NCBI GenBank assembly: GCA_018402765.1
Contig: JAGYIE010000003.1
Location: 434,001 to 498,000, forward strand
Direction of reading: 5' to 3'
Origin: Vicingaceae bacterium
GTDB taxonomy: Bacteria > Bacteroidota > Bacteroidia > Flavobacteriales_E > Vicingaceae
Length of the DNA stretch: 64,000 nt
Shown: in pieces, positions 1 through 8,192 of the stretch
How the letters are laid out: each line of letters begins with the position of its first letter
Position numbering within the stretch: position 1 is the first letter of the stretch
Made by a program: the position numbers and the translations under genes
The notes under the pieces: model-generated
Seen by the model: the letters and a program-made list of their open reading frames with translations, nothing else
The model's database searches: none
Told to the model about the DNA's origin: nothing

Positions 1-1167
1 AAAGAAACATTGAAAAGTTACGGCGTAGCTATTCAAGAAGGTATTGTAGCAGACACACCTGAAAAGGCAGTAGAAGCGGCAAAAAAATTAACAGAGCAAA
101 CAGGTACGACTTGGTGGGTTATTAAAGCTCAGATTCATGCAGGTGGCCGGGGTAAAGGCGGTGGTGTTAAATTGGCAAAGTCGCTTGATGAAGTGAAGGA
201 GATTGCAGGACAAATCTTAGGAATGCAATTAGTTACACCGCAAACTTCTAAAGAAGGAAAAAAAGTGCACCAAATTTTAGTTGCACAAGACGTTTATTAT
301 CCTGGAGAGAGTAAAACTGAAGAGTTCTACATGTCGGTGTTATTAAATAGAGCTTCTGGCAGAAACATGATTATGTATTCTACGGAAGGAGGAATGGATA
401 TTGAAGAGGTTGCAGAGAAAACTCCTCATCTAATTTTTACAGAAGAGATTGACCCTGCTATTGGTTTACAAGGTTTTCAAGCACGAAAAATTGCTTTTAA
501 TTTAGGTTTGTCAGGACATTCGTTTAAACAGATGGTAAAGTTTGTTTATTCTTTATATGCTGCTTACGAGGGTATCGATGCTTCACTTTTTGAAATCAAT
601 CCTGTGTTAAAGACTTCAGACGATATGATTATTGCTGTAGATTCAAAAGTATCAATTGATGCAAATGCTCTTTATAGACAGCAGACATTAGCAGAAATGA
701 GAGATGTTAGAGAAGAAGATCCAACAGAAGTTGAGGCCGGTGAAGCAGGACTAAATTTCGTTAACCTAGATGGAAATGTGGGTTGTATGGTAAATGGTGC
801 TGGACTAGCTATGGCTACAATGGATATTATTAAAATTAGTGGTGGAAATCCTGCAAACTTCCTTGATGTTGGAGGTACTGCAAATGCAGAGAGAGTAGAG
901 AAAGCATTCAGAATTATCTTAAAGGATGCTAATGTAGAGGCGATTCTTGTTAACATTTTTGGCGGTATTGTTCGTTGCGACAGAGTTGCACAAGGTATTG
1001 TTGATGCATACAAGAATATTGGTGATATTCCTGTGCCAATAATTGTAAGGTTACAAGGAACAAACGCTGAAGAGGCAAAGAAGATTATCGATGACTCAGG
1101 GCTTAAAGTTCATTCAGCAATATTGTTACAAGAGGCTGCAGATAAAATTAAAGAGGTTCTAGCTTAA
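1..1167 (+). CDS. sucC: Succinyl-CoA synthetase beta subunit (5' truncated)
   Basis: This is the beta subunit of ADP-forming succinate-CoA ligase, which makes succinate, CoA and ATP from succinyl-CoA in the TCA cycle as a complex with SucD. The frame is open from base 1, so the gene is cut by the window edge. The family normally begins about a dozen residues earlier, and the TTG at 10 is an internal Leu codon rather than the start. The N-terminal ATP-grasp domain shows the glycine-rich stretch GGRGKGGGVKLAKS. The C-terminal CoA-ligase domain shows NIFGGIVRCDRVAQGIV, typical of SucC. A hairpin terminator follows at 1187-1220. sucD is not adjacent downstream. The identification is secure. Confidence 0.96.
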   Translation, partial: KETLKSYGVAIQEGIVADTPEKAVEAAKKLTEQTGTTWWVIKAQIHAGGRGKGGGVKLAKSLDEVKEIAGQILGMQLVTPQTSKEGKKVHQILVAQDVYYPGESKTEEFYMSVLLNRASGRNMIMYSTEGGMDIEEVAEKTPHLIFTEEIDPAIGLQGFQARKIAFNLGLSGHSFKQMVKFVYSLYAAYEGIDASLFEINPVLKTSDDMIIAVDSKVSIDANALYRQQTLAEMRDVREEDPTEVEAGEAGLNFVNLDGNVGCMVNGAGLAMATMDIIKISGGNPANFLDVGGTANAERVEKAFRIILKDANVEAILVNIFGGIVRCDRVAQGIVDAYKNIGDIPVPIIVRLQGTNAEEAKKIIDDSGLKVHSAILLQEAADKIKEVLA

Positions 1168-1186
1168 TGCTATCTTAAAATAATTT

Positions 1187-1220
1187 AAAGGCCTTGCTTG
1201 ACTAAAGTAAGGCCTTTTTT
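1187..1220 (+). terminator. Rho-independent terminator of sucC
   Basis: A 12-bp stem (1188-1199 with 1205-1216, one G-U pair) with a 5-nt loop is followed by a T run ending at 1220. It lies 20 nt after the sucC stop. Confidence 0.9.
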
Positions 1221-1904
1221 ATGTTAAATTATATGAAAACATATTTTAATCAGGATTTTTTACACTTTTTCAAAGAGCTAGCTTTAAATAATAATAAGGA
1301 CTGGTTTGATGTGCATCGTTCCCGTTATGAGCTTAACATAAAAGAACCATTTAAAACTTTTGTTGGAGATTTGGCAATGTATTTAGCTAAATATGATTCT
1401 ACTCTAATTCAAGAGCCAAAGAACTTAATTTTTAGAATCAATCGAGATATTCGATTTTCAAAAGATAAGCGTCCCTACAAAACATTTGTTTCTGCTATAA
1501 TCTCATCCGGAGGAAAGAAAGAAAAGGAAATGCCAGGAATGTATTTTGAACTTACTACGGAGGGAGTGTTTATTTATGGTGGAGTTTTTCAGCCAAACAA
1601 ATTACAGTTAGAAGATATTAGGTATTATATTGCTAATAATCACAATAAATTTGTTGACTTAATTAATGAATCCAAATTCAAAAAACAATTTGGTGAGGTT
1701 CTAGGTCAAAAAAATGTTCGACTACCAAAAGAGCTTCAAGAATCAGGATATATAGAACCATTAATTTACAATAAACAGTTCTATTTTAGAACTCAGCTTC
1801 CTCCTGAAGCGATTACTTCTAAAAACCTAATTCAGCAGATGGAAAAAATTTACCTTCTGATAAATCCGCTGAATATATTTTTTAAAACCGCAATAGGCTA
1901 TTAA
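1221..1904 (+). CDS. DUF2461 domain protein
   Basis: This is a DUF2461 (TIGR02453-type) protein of about 225 residues, the usual family length. Near the N-terminus FFKELALNNNKDWFD, followed by an RxxYE-like segment, matches the family start. The block FRINRDIRFSKDKRPYKT is the family hallmark. The biochemical function is unknown. The ATG at 1221 directly abuts the sucC terminator T run. The in-frame ATG at 1233 gives MKTYFNQDF, closer to family starts and more likely. No Shine-Dalgarno sequence is visible, which is common in Bacteroidota. The gene converges with the methyltransferase ending at 1915. Confidence 0.85.
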   Translation: MLNYMKTYFNQDFLHFFKELALNNNKDWFDVHRSRYELNIKEPFKTFVGDLAMYLAKYDSTLIQEPKNLIFRINRDIRFSKDKRPYKTFVSAIISSGGKKEKEMPGMYFELTTEGVFIYGGVFQPNKLQLEDIRYYIANNHNKFVDLINESKFKKQFGEVLGQKNVRLPKELQESGYIEPLIYNKQFYFRTQLPPEAITSKNLIQQMEKIYLLINPLNIFFKTAIGY

Positions 1905-1914
1905 GGAGCATAAT

Positions 1915-2718
1915 TTAGATTCCTTTTTTTTGTACTAAATAATACATCCCAGTTGTGAGAAAATTTCTTAAATATGGAATTTTTGAAATAAACCCTACTT
2001 GTTTTGTTTCTCTTATGTTAAACTTATATGAGTATATAGGATTTATTAAAAAATATGTGCGTTGCTGTATGTTGTAGTTCGTTTCTTTACAAATACGCTC
2101 AAATCGCTCAATACTTATACCTGTTTCTTTTATTTCTACCAAATCATCAATCCTTTTTTGGCTTTCATTAAAAAGTCTAAGAACCCCTTTATACAACGGC
2201 ATTGGCAGCAAGTGATAATAAGGTAGTTTGGACAATAGTTTGCTTTTCGCTATTTGCTGATGTCCTCCAAAAGGCATTTGCCAAGGTGGAAACCCGAAAA
2301 AGATAAATCCATTGGGTTTTAAAAATGCCCGTAATTTATCTAGAAGTTTGTCCTGATCAAATATGTGTTCAATAACATCTTTAAGTATGATTAGGTCAAA
2401 TTCACCTTTCATTTCTTCTTCAAAGTCAACATCGTAAATATTTTTGTTGATTAAAAATGCATTTCCTTGTTCTACTTCTTTTGATAGAAATGACTTTGCT
2501 AGCTTTAGTCTGCTTGGAGATAATTCTACGCCATAGCCTTTACATCCTTTTTCGATAAAGGCTTTTAATACTCCGCCTTCCGCACAGCCTACTTCAAGAA
2601 CTTTAAGTCCATTAATTATTTTAAATTCCTGCTCGATAAATGGGATAATTGATTTTGCAGCATTTATGGTCTGCATATTAAAATACCGCTGTTTATCTTT
2701 ATGAAAATCGAAAGCCAT
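1915..2718 (-). CDS. Class I SAM-dependent methyltransferase
   Basis: This 267-residue protein has a Rossmann-fold methyltransferase core. Motif I is VLEVGCAEGGVLKAF (around residues 40-54), followed by the acidic strand YGVELSPSR. Motif II/post-I is FDLIILKDVIEHI, as in Methyltransf_11/23 enzymes of the UbiE/UbiG type. The C-terminal 100 residues are basic and aromatic and do not indicate a substrate. Small molecules, lipids and glycans are all possible. It is divergently oriented to the epimerase-like gene at 2774, with a 55-nt shared upstream region containing a minus-strand TAAATTTG element. Confidence 0.82.
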   Translation of the reverse strand: MAFDFHKDKQRYFNMQTINAAKSIIPFIEQEFKIINGLKVLEVGCAEGGVLKAFIEKGCKGYGVELSPSRLKLAKSFLSKEVEQGNAFLINKNIYDVDFEEEMKGEFDLIILKDVIEHIFDQDKLLDKLRAFLKPNGFIFFGFPPWQMPFGGHQQIAKSKLLSKLPYYHLLPMPLYKGVLRLFNESQKRIDDLVEIKETGISIERFERICKETNYNIQQRTYFLINPIYSYKFNIRETKQVGFISKIPYLRNFLTTGMYYLVQKKGI

Positions 2719-2735
2719 TAGAAAAAATTTATTAT

Positions 2736-2743
2736 CAAATTTA
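2736..2743 (-). promoter_or_regulatory. Candidate -7 promoter element (TAAATTTG)
   Basis: On the minus strand TAAATTTG matches the Bacteroidota -7 consensus TAnnTTTG, 18 nt upstream of the methyltransferase start. No TTG was found at the usual 17-23 nt spacing, so this is only a candidate. Confidence 0.4.
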
Positions 2744-2773
2744 GAAATTATAATACTAGTATTCGATAATCAA

Positions 2774-3622
2774 ATGGCTACTTTTATATTGATGATTGAT
2801 AAGGTAGACATAAAAACGGTTAGCATATTAGGATGTGGTTGGCTTGGAATAGAAGTTGCAAAACAACTAATTTCTAAGGGGTACCTGGTAAAAGGTTCGA
2901 CAACATCGGAATCTAAGGTGATGGGATTGAAATTAATAGGTATTGATACTTTCTTAATTAATCTTAACTCGAAAGCTAGTAGAGAGACTATTCAAGAGTT
3001 TTTAGCTTCTGATGTATTATTCATAAATATACCTCCTTCTAAATCGTCAAAAAAATCAAAATCTTACGCGGAGTCATTTTCTGATATTCTTAGATTACTT
3101 CCTTCATCTTCTATTAAACATATTGTATTTATAAGTGCTACATCTGTTTACAAAGATGTAAATTCCGTAGTAACTGAGGATGGTCAACTTGCAAAAAATG
3201 AAAGAGCCGAAAGATTGCTGGAGGCTGAAAATTTATTTTTGGCTTTAGAAAATGTGACAACTACTATTATACGTTTTGGCGGTCTTTGCGGCAATGGTAG
3301 AAATCCTGTAAATTATTTCAAGGGAAATACGAATATGACAGGTGCTGGTGATCGTGTAAATATGATTCACCTGATAGATTGCATTAGAGTTGTTGAGATT
3401 TCCTTACTTAGTCTAAAAGGGGGTATTTACAATGTTACCGCTGATGAGCATCCAAGAAAGGAAGTATTTTACCAAAGTATGGCTGATTTGTTTGATGTAA
3501 TAGCGCCAATATATGTGGATTCGGGAATAGAAACTAGTGGAAAAGAGATTAACTCAAATAAGTTTAAAAATGAGTTTAATTTTCAATTCAACTTTCCAAA
3601 TCCATTAAATTTTCCAAAATAA
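2774..3622 (+). CDS. NAD(P)-dependent epimerase/dehydratase-like protein (YeeZ-type SDR)
   Basis: This 282-residue protein has an N-terminal Rossmann nucleotide-binding motif, ILGCGWLGIEVAKQL (around residues 19-33). The strand HIVFISATSVYKD fits the catalytic region of extended or atypical short-chain dehydrogenases. The conserved GLCGNGRNPV and MIHLIDCIRV segments resemble YeeZ/SDR-a sugar-nucleotide epimerase-like proteins. The substrate is unknown. The ATG at 2774 or the one at 2792 (MIDKVDIKT) could be the start. The shorter start places the Rossmann motif nearer the N-terminus, as is usual. Confidence 0.8.
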   Translation: MATFILMIDKVDIKTVSILGCGWLGIEVAKQLISKGYLVKGSTTSESKVMGLKLIGIDTFLINLNSKASRETIQEFLASDVLFINIPPSKSSKKSKSYAESFSDILRLLPSSSIKHIVFISATSVYKDVNSVVTEDGQLAKNERAERLLEAENLFLALENVTTTIIRFGGLCGNGRNPVNYFKGNTNMTGAGDRVNMIHLIDCIRVVEISLLSLKGGIYNVTADEHPRKEVFYQSMADLFDVIAPIYVDSGIETSGKEINSNKFKNEFNFQFNFPNPLNFPK

Positions 3623-3677
3623 TTTTATTGCAAGACAACAATTTAAATAGTAAACGAGTCTATTAGAAAAAATAGTT

Positions 3678-4376
3678 TTGAGAAAAAGCCGAATACTTTT
3701 GATTGTGGTGATGTTGACAATAGAATCTGTTATTGGACAATCGATTGGCTTTGGTGTATTGACTTCACTTAACTACTCATCGTATGGTGTAAAGAATAAT
3801 GCACTTCAAAGAAAAAATTTTGATTATCCGTTAAATTATGGAGGTTCAGTTGGTATAGCAATTCGGTATTCGCCATCTAATGAGCAGGTTTCTAGAAAGT
3901 TTCTTTTCAGACCAATTGTTCAAACTGAAGGAAAGATTTCTACAACATTTATGTTAATTAAAGCAAATATTAAATCGCTCAATTTTGAACAAGAATCTTA
4001 TGAAGTTACCCGCTTTGAATACAATTTAACTGTAGGTTTTGATTATAAACGAATATATCAATTTCTGATTGGACCTTCTTTTAATACGATAATAGCAGCT
4101 AAGAAAACGTTGTATATTAAGGATAATGTTTCTAGAGTTTTTCCCGAATCAGATCGAGAGTTTAAGCGATTTGGTATAGGTATTAACACTTCTTTTGGCT
4201 ACAAATGGAAAAAATTTCTTTTTTCTGTTCAATATGAACGCCAAATTACAGATTTTAGAACAACATTGTTTAATTCTTCCGTTGAATTTAAAATGAATAC
4301 TTTACGATTAGTTTCCGTATTTTTTTTGTTTAATAAAAATAATGAGAAGTACAGAGATAGCCTTTTTGGACTGTAA
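3678..4376 (+). CDS. Predicted outer-membrane beta-barrel protein
   Basis: This 232-residue protein starts at TTG (3678), a start chosen because it yields a classic signal peptide, RKSRILLIVVMLTIESVIGQ, followed by the barrel. The rest alternates hydrophobic and polar residues, with repeated aromatic-rich strands and a C-terminal region ending near VSVFFLF. That pattern fits the small OMP_b-brl_2/PorT-like barrels common in Flavobacteriia. I recognise no specific family function. It lies between the epimerase-like gene and the desaturase, 55 nt downstream of the former. Confidence 0.65.
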   Translation: MRKSRILLIVVMLTIESVIGQSIGFGVLTSLNYSSYGVKNNALQRKNFDYPLNYGGSVGIAIRYSPSNEQVSRKFLFRPIVQTEGKISTTFMLIKANIKSLNFEQESYEVTRFEYNLTVGFDYKRIYQFLIGPSFNTIIAAKKTLYIKDNVSRVFPESDREFKRFGIGINTSFGYKWKKFLFSVQYERQITDFRTTLFNSSVEFKMNTLRLVSVFFLFNKNNEKYRDSLFGL

Positions 4377-4432
4377 GTTTAATTGTTCTTTTACTTAATA
4401 TAATCGTAATTTAGCATTCTAAATTTTACTAA

Positions 4433-5533
4433 ATGAAACCAGCTATTAAATACATTAACAAAGATCAGGCGAAGTTTTTCTCTACCCTTCGTAAAAGAGT
4501 TGATGGATACTTTAAAGAAAATAATTTATCAAAGTTCGGAAGTAAACGATTAGCCTTTAAGTCAATAGGTATATTGTCTTTGTATTTTATACCCTATTTC
4601 TTAATTGTTTTTGATTTTTTACCTGTTTGGTCTATGCTACTTTTAGCTGCCTTTATGGGTGTCGGAATGGCAGGAGTAGGTATGAGTGTAATGCATGACG
4701 GTAATCACGGTTCATTCTCTAGTAAAGGATGGGTCAATAGATTGGTAGGCTCTTCCATTATTTTAGTTGGTGGTCATAAATTGAATTGGAAAATTCAGCA
4801 CAATGTATTGCACCACACTTACACGAATGTATATGAACATGATGAAGACATTGATGCGAATGGTTTGATTAGAATGTCTTCTCAAGAAGAACTCAAGCCG
4901 CTCCATAGGTTTCAGCATATTTATGCTTTTTTCTTGTATGGTTTAATGACCATTTTCTGGTATACATTTAAAGATATAAAGCAACTTTCGTCATACTACA
5001 AAAGAGGATTATACCATGGCAAAAAGATGAATCTTAAAAGTGAGATTTTTAAGTTAACCATTGGTAAAGCAATCTACACTGTATATATGTTAGTTATACC
5101 AATAATGGTTATGAATAGCATTCCATGGTGGGGAGTTATAATAGGATTTTTACTTATGCACTTTGTTTGTGGACTAGTTCTAGCAGTTATTTTCCAACTC
5201 GCTCATGTCGTTGAGGAAACCAAGCAACCTTTACCTAATTCTGAGGGAACTATTGAAAATACATGGGCAGTTCACCAATTAATGACTACAGCCAATTTTG
5301 CTCGCAACAATAAAATACTTTCATGGTACATAGGTGGATTAAATTACCAGGTAGAACACCATATTTTTCCCAATATAAGTCATGTTCATTATCCTGAAAT
5401 TTCTAAAATTGTTCAGAATACTGCTATAGAATTTGGTATTCCTTACAATGAATTTGAAACATTTAGTGAAGCTTTAAAGTCTCATTTGAGGTTATTAAAG
5501 TCGCTAGGTCAGCCAAGTATGCAAATGGGTTAA
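4433..5533 (+). CDS. Membrane fatty-acid (acyl-CoA/acyl-lipid) desaturase
   Basis: This 366-residue integral-membrane di-iron desaturase carries all three histidine boxes: HDGNH (residues 88-92), HNVLHH (123-128) and the third box QVEHH (306-310). The QxxHH form of the third box is typical of the linoleoyl-CoA/front-end desaturase group. There is no fused cytochrome b5 domain. Hydrophobic segments flank the boxes (about 42-85 and 215-255). The likely role is introducing double bonds into membrane acyl chains using an external electron donor. The regiospecificity cannot be told from the sequence. A terminator follows at 5554-5589. Confidence 0.92.
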   Translation: MKPAIKYINKDQAKFFSTLRKRVDGYFKENNLSKFGSKRLAFKSIGILSLYFIPYFLIVFDFLPVWSMLLLAAFMGVGMAGVGMSVMHDGNHGSFSSKGWVNRLVGSSIILVGGHKLNWKIQHNVLHHTYTNVYEHDEDIDANGLIRMSSQEELKPLHRFQHIYAFFLYGLMTIFWYTFKDIKQLSSYYKRGLYHGKKMNLKSEIFKLTIGKAIYTVYMLVIPIMVMNSIPWWGVIIGFLLMHFVCGLVLAVIFQLAHVVEETKQPLPNSEGTIENTWAVHQLMTTANFARNNKILSWYIGGLNYQVEHHIFPNISHVHYPEISKIVQNTAIEFGIPYNEFETFSEALKSHLRLLKSLGQPSMQMG

Positions 5534-5553
5534 TAATAACTAATTAAATACTA

Positions 5554-5589
5554 TAGCTGCATCATAAAAATGATGCGGCTATTTTTTTT
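5554..5589 (+). terminator. Rho-independent terminator of desaturase
   Basis: A 12-bp stem (5554-5565 with 5570-5581, one G-U pair) with an AAAA loop is followed by eight Ts. It overlaps the 3' end of the convergent gene at 5579. Confidence 0.88.
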
Positions 5590-6748
5590 GAATACGATTG
5601 CAAACTAAATATATAGGTTTGTTATTCGAGAGTCTTGTTGCAAGAATATACAGCTGACCTCCATCTTTTATTTTACCCTTTTTCTTTATTTCTTCTGGCT
5701 TTAATGGATGATTTCTACTTATAATATTTGCCTTTTTTGGTAAATCTTTTAGCTGATAAGTTGAAAATTGTAGCTCAAAAATTCGACCTGGAAATTCTAG
5801 AATGAACTCATTACTTGTGTAAAAGTGACTACTTATCGCCAACTTATTTACAGTATAATAAGTACCAATGGACTTAAAAGCCCCTGCTTTCAATATAGAT
5901 GTGTTTGGCTCATATATAAAATGTAATGGGTCAGATATCGTTGATGTAGAATTTGCCTCTTTTTCATAAGAGAAGTTAAAATGTTCTGTGTCTTTTTTCA
6001 TAAAGTTAACGCAGTTAATCTCCACTGAAGAATCTAGGTTATTGGATAAAATGAAAAGTATTTCTTTACATTCATTGTGAACTGAAACGATACATACTTT
6101 TTTTATAGATTTTAGTTGGCTTAACGCTCGTTTAATGTCTAATAGTGGAGAAAACTTAACCATTATTAAGTTACTTCGTTTTAATAATTCGTCTTGAATG
6201 ACTAAAAGGTTAGGGGAGCATTCTTCTATTTTTACCCCTTTTTTATTTACCCCGACTCTTCGATCAGGATCAAGATAAACAAGATCATAATGCGCATTAT
6301 TTTGGGCAATAAATTCTTCTGCCGTTAAATTTTTAAAATGTAAAATCTCATCTGGAAGAAGTTGTTTTAGGTTATGCCGACTTACAGTAAAAAGGTTCAT
6401 ATTTGACTCAACATATGTGGCTTCTTTATACTTTTTACTTAAATAATAGGTATCTACGCCAAGACCTCCCGTTAAGTCTATAAAAGAATCTCCTTTGTCC
6501 ACTAGCATTGCTTTGTAGGCAGCAGTTACGGATGAAGAACATTGCTCTAAAGCCTGCTTGTTTGGGTAGATTAGATTTATATTCTTCCAATCAGGTAACT
6601 TTATAGCTGCTATTTTTTTTCCAATAATTTGGTTTATGATATATTCTCTTGGCAATTCAGGTTTTTTATTCAGAAGTAGAGCCAAAGAAGGGGCGTCGTA
6701 ACTTAAATGGTCTAGTATGAATTCATTTATTTCTTGACTACTTATCAT
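5579..6748 (-). CDS. Class I SAM-dependent methyltransferase with THUMP-like domain (PG_1098-type)
   Basis: This 389-residue protein has methyltransferase motif I in FIDLTGGLGVDTYYLS (around residues 91-106) and the acidic loop YVESN. The segment YLDPDRR takes the place of the catalytic NPPY-like motif. The length and order match the PG_1098/THUMP-like Bacteroidota family: an N-terminal helical segment, a Rossmann core, and a C-terminal ferredoxin-like/THUMP-like part. The relatives are RNA methyltransferase-like, but the substrate is unproven. Its start overlaps the end of the DUF4159 gene by 11 nt, and it forms an operon with DUF4159 and rsmE. Confidence 0.82.
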   Translation of the reverse strand: MISSQEINEFILDHLSYDAPSLALLLNKKPELPREYIINQIIGKKIAAIKLPDWKNINLIYPNKQALEQCSSSVTAAYKAMLVDKGDSFIDLTGGLGVDTYYLSKKYKEATYVESNMNLFTVSRHNLKQLLPDEILHFKNLTAEEFIAQNNAHYDLVYLDPDRRVGVNKKGVKIEECSPNLLVIQDELLKRSNLIMVKFSPLLDIKRALSQLKSIKKVCIVSVHNECKEILFILSNNLDSSVEINCVNFMKKDTEHFNFSYEKEANSTSTISDPLHFIYEPNTSILKAGAFKSIGTYYTVNKLAISSHFYTSNEFILEFPGRIFELQFSTYQLKDLPKKANIISRNHPLKPEEIKKKGKIKDGGQLYILATRLSNNKPIYLVCNRIQKK

Positions 6749-7403
6749 TGTTTAAAAAAACATAAGAAATTATATTTGATCCCATTTCTAAGGCTGCATT
6801 GCGCTTTGTGAAATTATCGTTATGTACTTCCTCATCTTCCCATCCATCACCTAAATCACTCTCATGGCTGTAAAATAATACTAATCTTCCTTCATGTATA
6901 ATTCCTAAACCTTTTGGATCTAAATCATCGTGTTCGTGAATTTTTGGTAAGCCGTTATTAAAATCAAATTCTTGGTGATAAATAGGATGATTAAAAGGAA
7001 TTTCAACTAATTCATATTCTGGAAATACTTTTTTTAGTTCGTTTCTGATAAATTGGTCCATTCCGTAGTTATCATCAATATGAAGAAAACCACCTCCAAT
7101 TAAATAGTTGCGCAGGTTTTCTGATTCCTGTGAGGAGAAAACAACATTTCCATGGCCGGTCATATGAATAAAAGGATAGTCAAATAAAAGCGGACTACCT
7201 ACTTCTACTAAGGCTTGTTCACGACTAATAGTTGTACCTAATTTTTTGTTACTAAAATCGATTAAATTCGGTAAGGATGTTTCCAAATTTGCGTACCAAT
7301 CACCACCGCCATTGTATTTTAGAACTGCTATTTGGTAATTTTGAGAAATGGCATACTGTACATTGATGAGCAATGTAAAGAAGAATATATAACGTTTACT
7401 CAT
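6738..7403 (-). CDS. DUF4159 secreted protein
   Basis: This 221-residue protein has an N-terminal signal peptide (MSKRYIFFFTLLINVQYAIS, then Q). The body shows the DUF4159 features LKYNGGGDWYANLETSLPNL, FIHMTGHGNV and GGFLHIDDNYGMDQF. The fold is glutamine-amidotransferase-like, and the catalytic role is unknown. It is thought to act in the periplasm or envelope. It overlaps rsmE by 8 nt upstream and the methyltransferase by 11 nt downstream, so the three genes are probably translationally coupled. Confidence 0.85.
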   Translation of the reverse strand: MSKRYIFFFTLLINVQYAISQNYQIAVLKYNGGGDWYANLETSLPNLIDFSNKKLGTTISREQALVEVGSPLLFDYPFIHMTGHGNVVFSSQESENLRNYLIGGGFLHIDDNYGMDQFIRNELKKVFPEYELVEIPFNHPIYHQEFDFNNGLPKIHEHDDLDPKGLGIIHEGRLVLFYSHESDLGDGWEDEEVHNDNFTKRNAALEMGSNIISYVFLNNDK

Positions 7404-8103
7404 AGAGCATATTTAATTTTGTGCAAGCTACAATCGCTGCCGTTTCAGTTCGTAATCTTGTATTTCCTAAAGTTACAGATTGGAATCCATTGTCTAGAGC
7501 ATATTGAACTTCATTCTGACTAAAATCCCCTTCTGGACCTATTAACAAAAGTGTTGATTTTTTTTTGTCTACAACCTTAGTTAAGTCAGCCTTTGAGATA
7601 TCAGAATAACAATGAGCGATAAGTAGGTTAATTTCTTTATCCTTAATCGATATAATCAATTCTTTTAAAGTGCTTGCTGCGTTGAGCACCGGCAAATAGC
7701 TTTTTAGTGATTGTTTCATTGCAGCAATGATAACTTTCTTCATCCGATCTCCGTTTATTACTTTTCTCTCTGAATTTTTTGTAATAATTGGGAATATACT
7801 TCCAATTCCTATTTCAGTTGCTTTTTCTAAAAACCATTCGTATCGATTATTATTTTTTGTAGGTGCTACAGCAATTGAAATTTGCGCATATGGATTCTCT
7901 TGAAAGTTTGTTTGTAATACGTTTAATGTGCATTTCTTTGGATGTGCATCTTTTATTTCGCATTCAAATAAATTTCCTTTACCATCAACCGCGTGAACTT
8001 GATTGCCCGACTGCAATCGTAAGACCTTGACTGCGTGTTTTGAATCGTTTTCATCTAACGTTATAGTATTTAAATTTATCGCCGTGGTGTAGAATAACAA
8101 CAT
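7396..8103 (-). CDS. rsmE: 16S rRNA (uracil-1498-N3)-methyltransferase RsmE
   Basis: This 235-residue SPOUT methyltransferase methylates U1498 of 16S rRNA. The N-terminal PUA-like part contains HAVKVLRLQSGNQVHAVDGKG. The C-terminal knot contains LLIGPEGDFSQNEV and the hallmark VTLGNTRLRTETAAI. It is the first gene of a three-gene operon with the DUF4159 and methyltransferase genes. A minus-strand TACCTTTG sits only 4 nt upstream of the ATG, so the transcript may be leaderless. Confidence 0.95.
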   Translation of the reverse strand: MLLFYTTAINLNTITLDENDSKHAVKVLRLQSGNQVHAVDGKGNLFECEIKDAHPKKCTLNVLQTNFQENPYAQISIAVAPTKNNNRYEWFLEKATEIGIGSIFPIITKNSERKVINGDRMKKVIIAAMKQSLKSYLPVLNAASTLKELIISIKDKEINLLIAHCYSDISKADLTKVVDKKKSTLLLIGPEGDFSQNEVQYALDNGFQSVTLGNTRLRTETAAIVACTKLNMLYE

Positions 8104-8107
8104 AGTA

Positions 8108-8115
8108 CAAAGGTA
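8108..8115 (-). promoter_or_regulatory. Candidate -7 promoter element of rsmE operon (TACCTTTG)
   Basis: The element matches TAnnTTTG on the minus strand, immediately upstream of the rsmE ATG. No clear -33 TTG is present at standard spacing. Confidence 0.4.
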
Positions 8116-8192
8116 ATATTGTGAAAGATATTAACGACTGTTTTTAAAAAAGGCTTTAATTCATAATTTAGCTGTAAATATAGAATTGATAG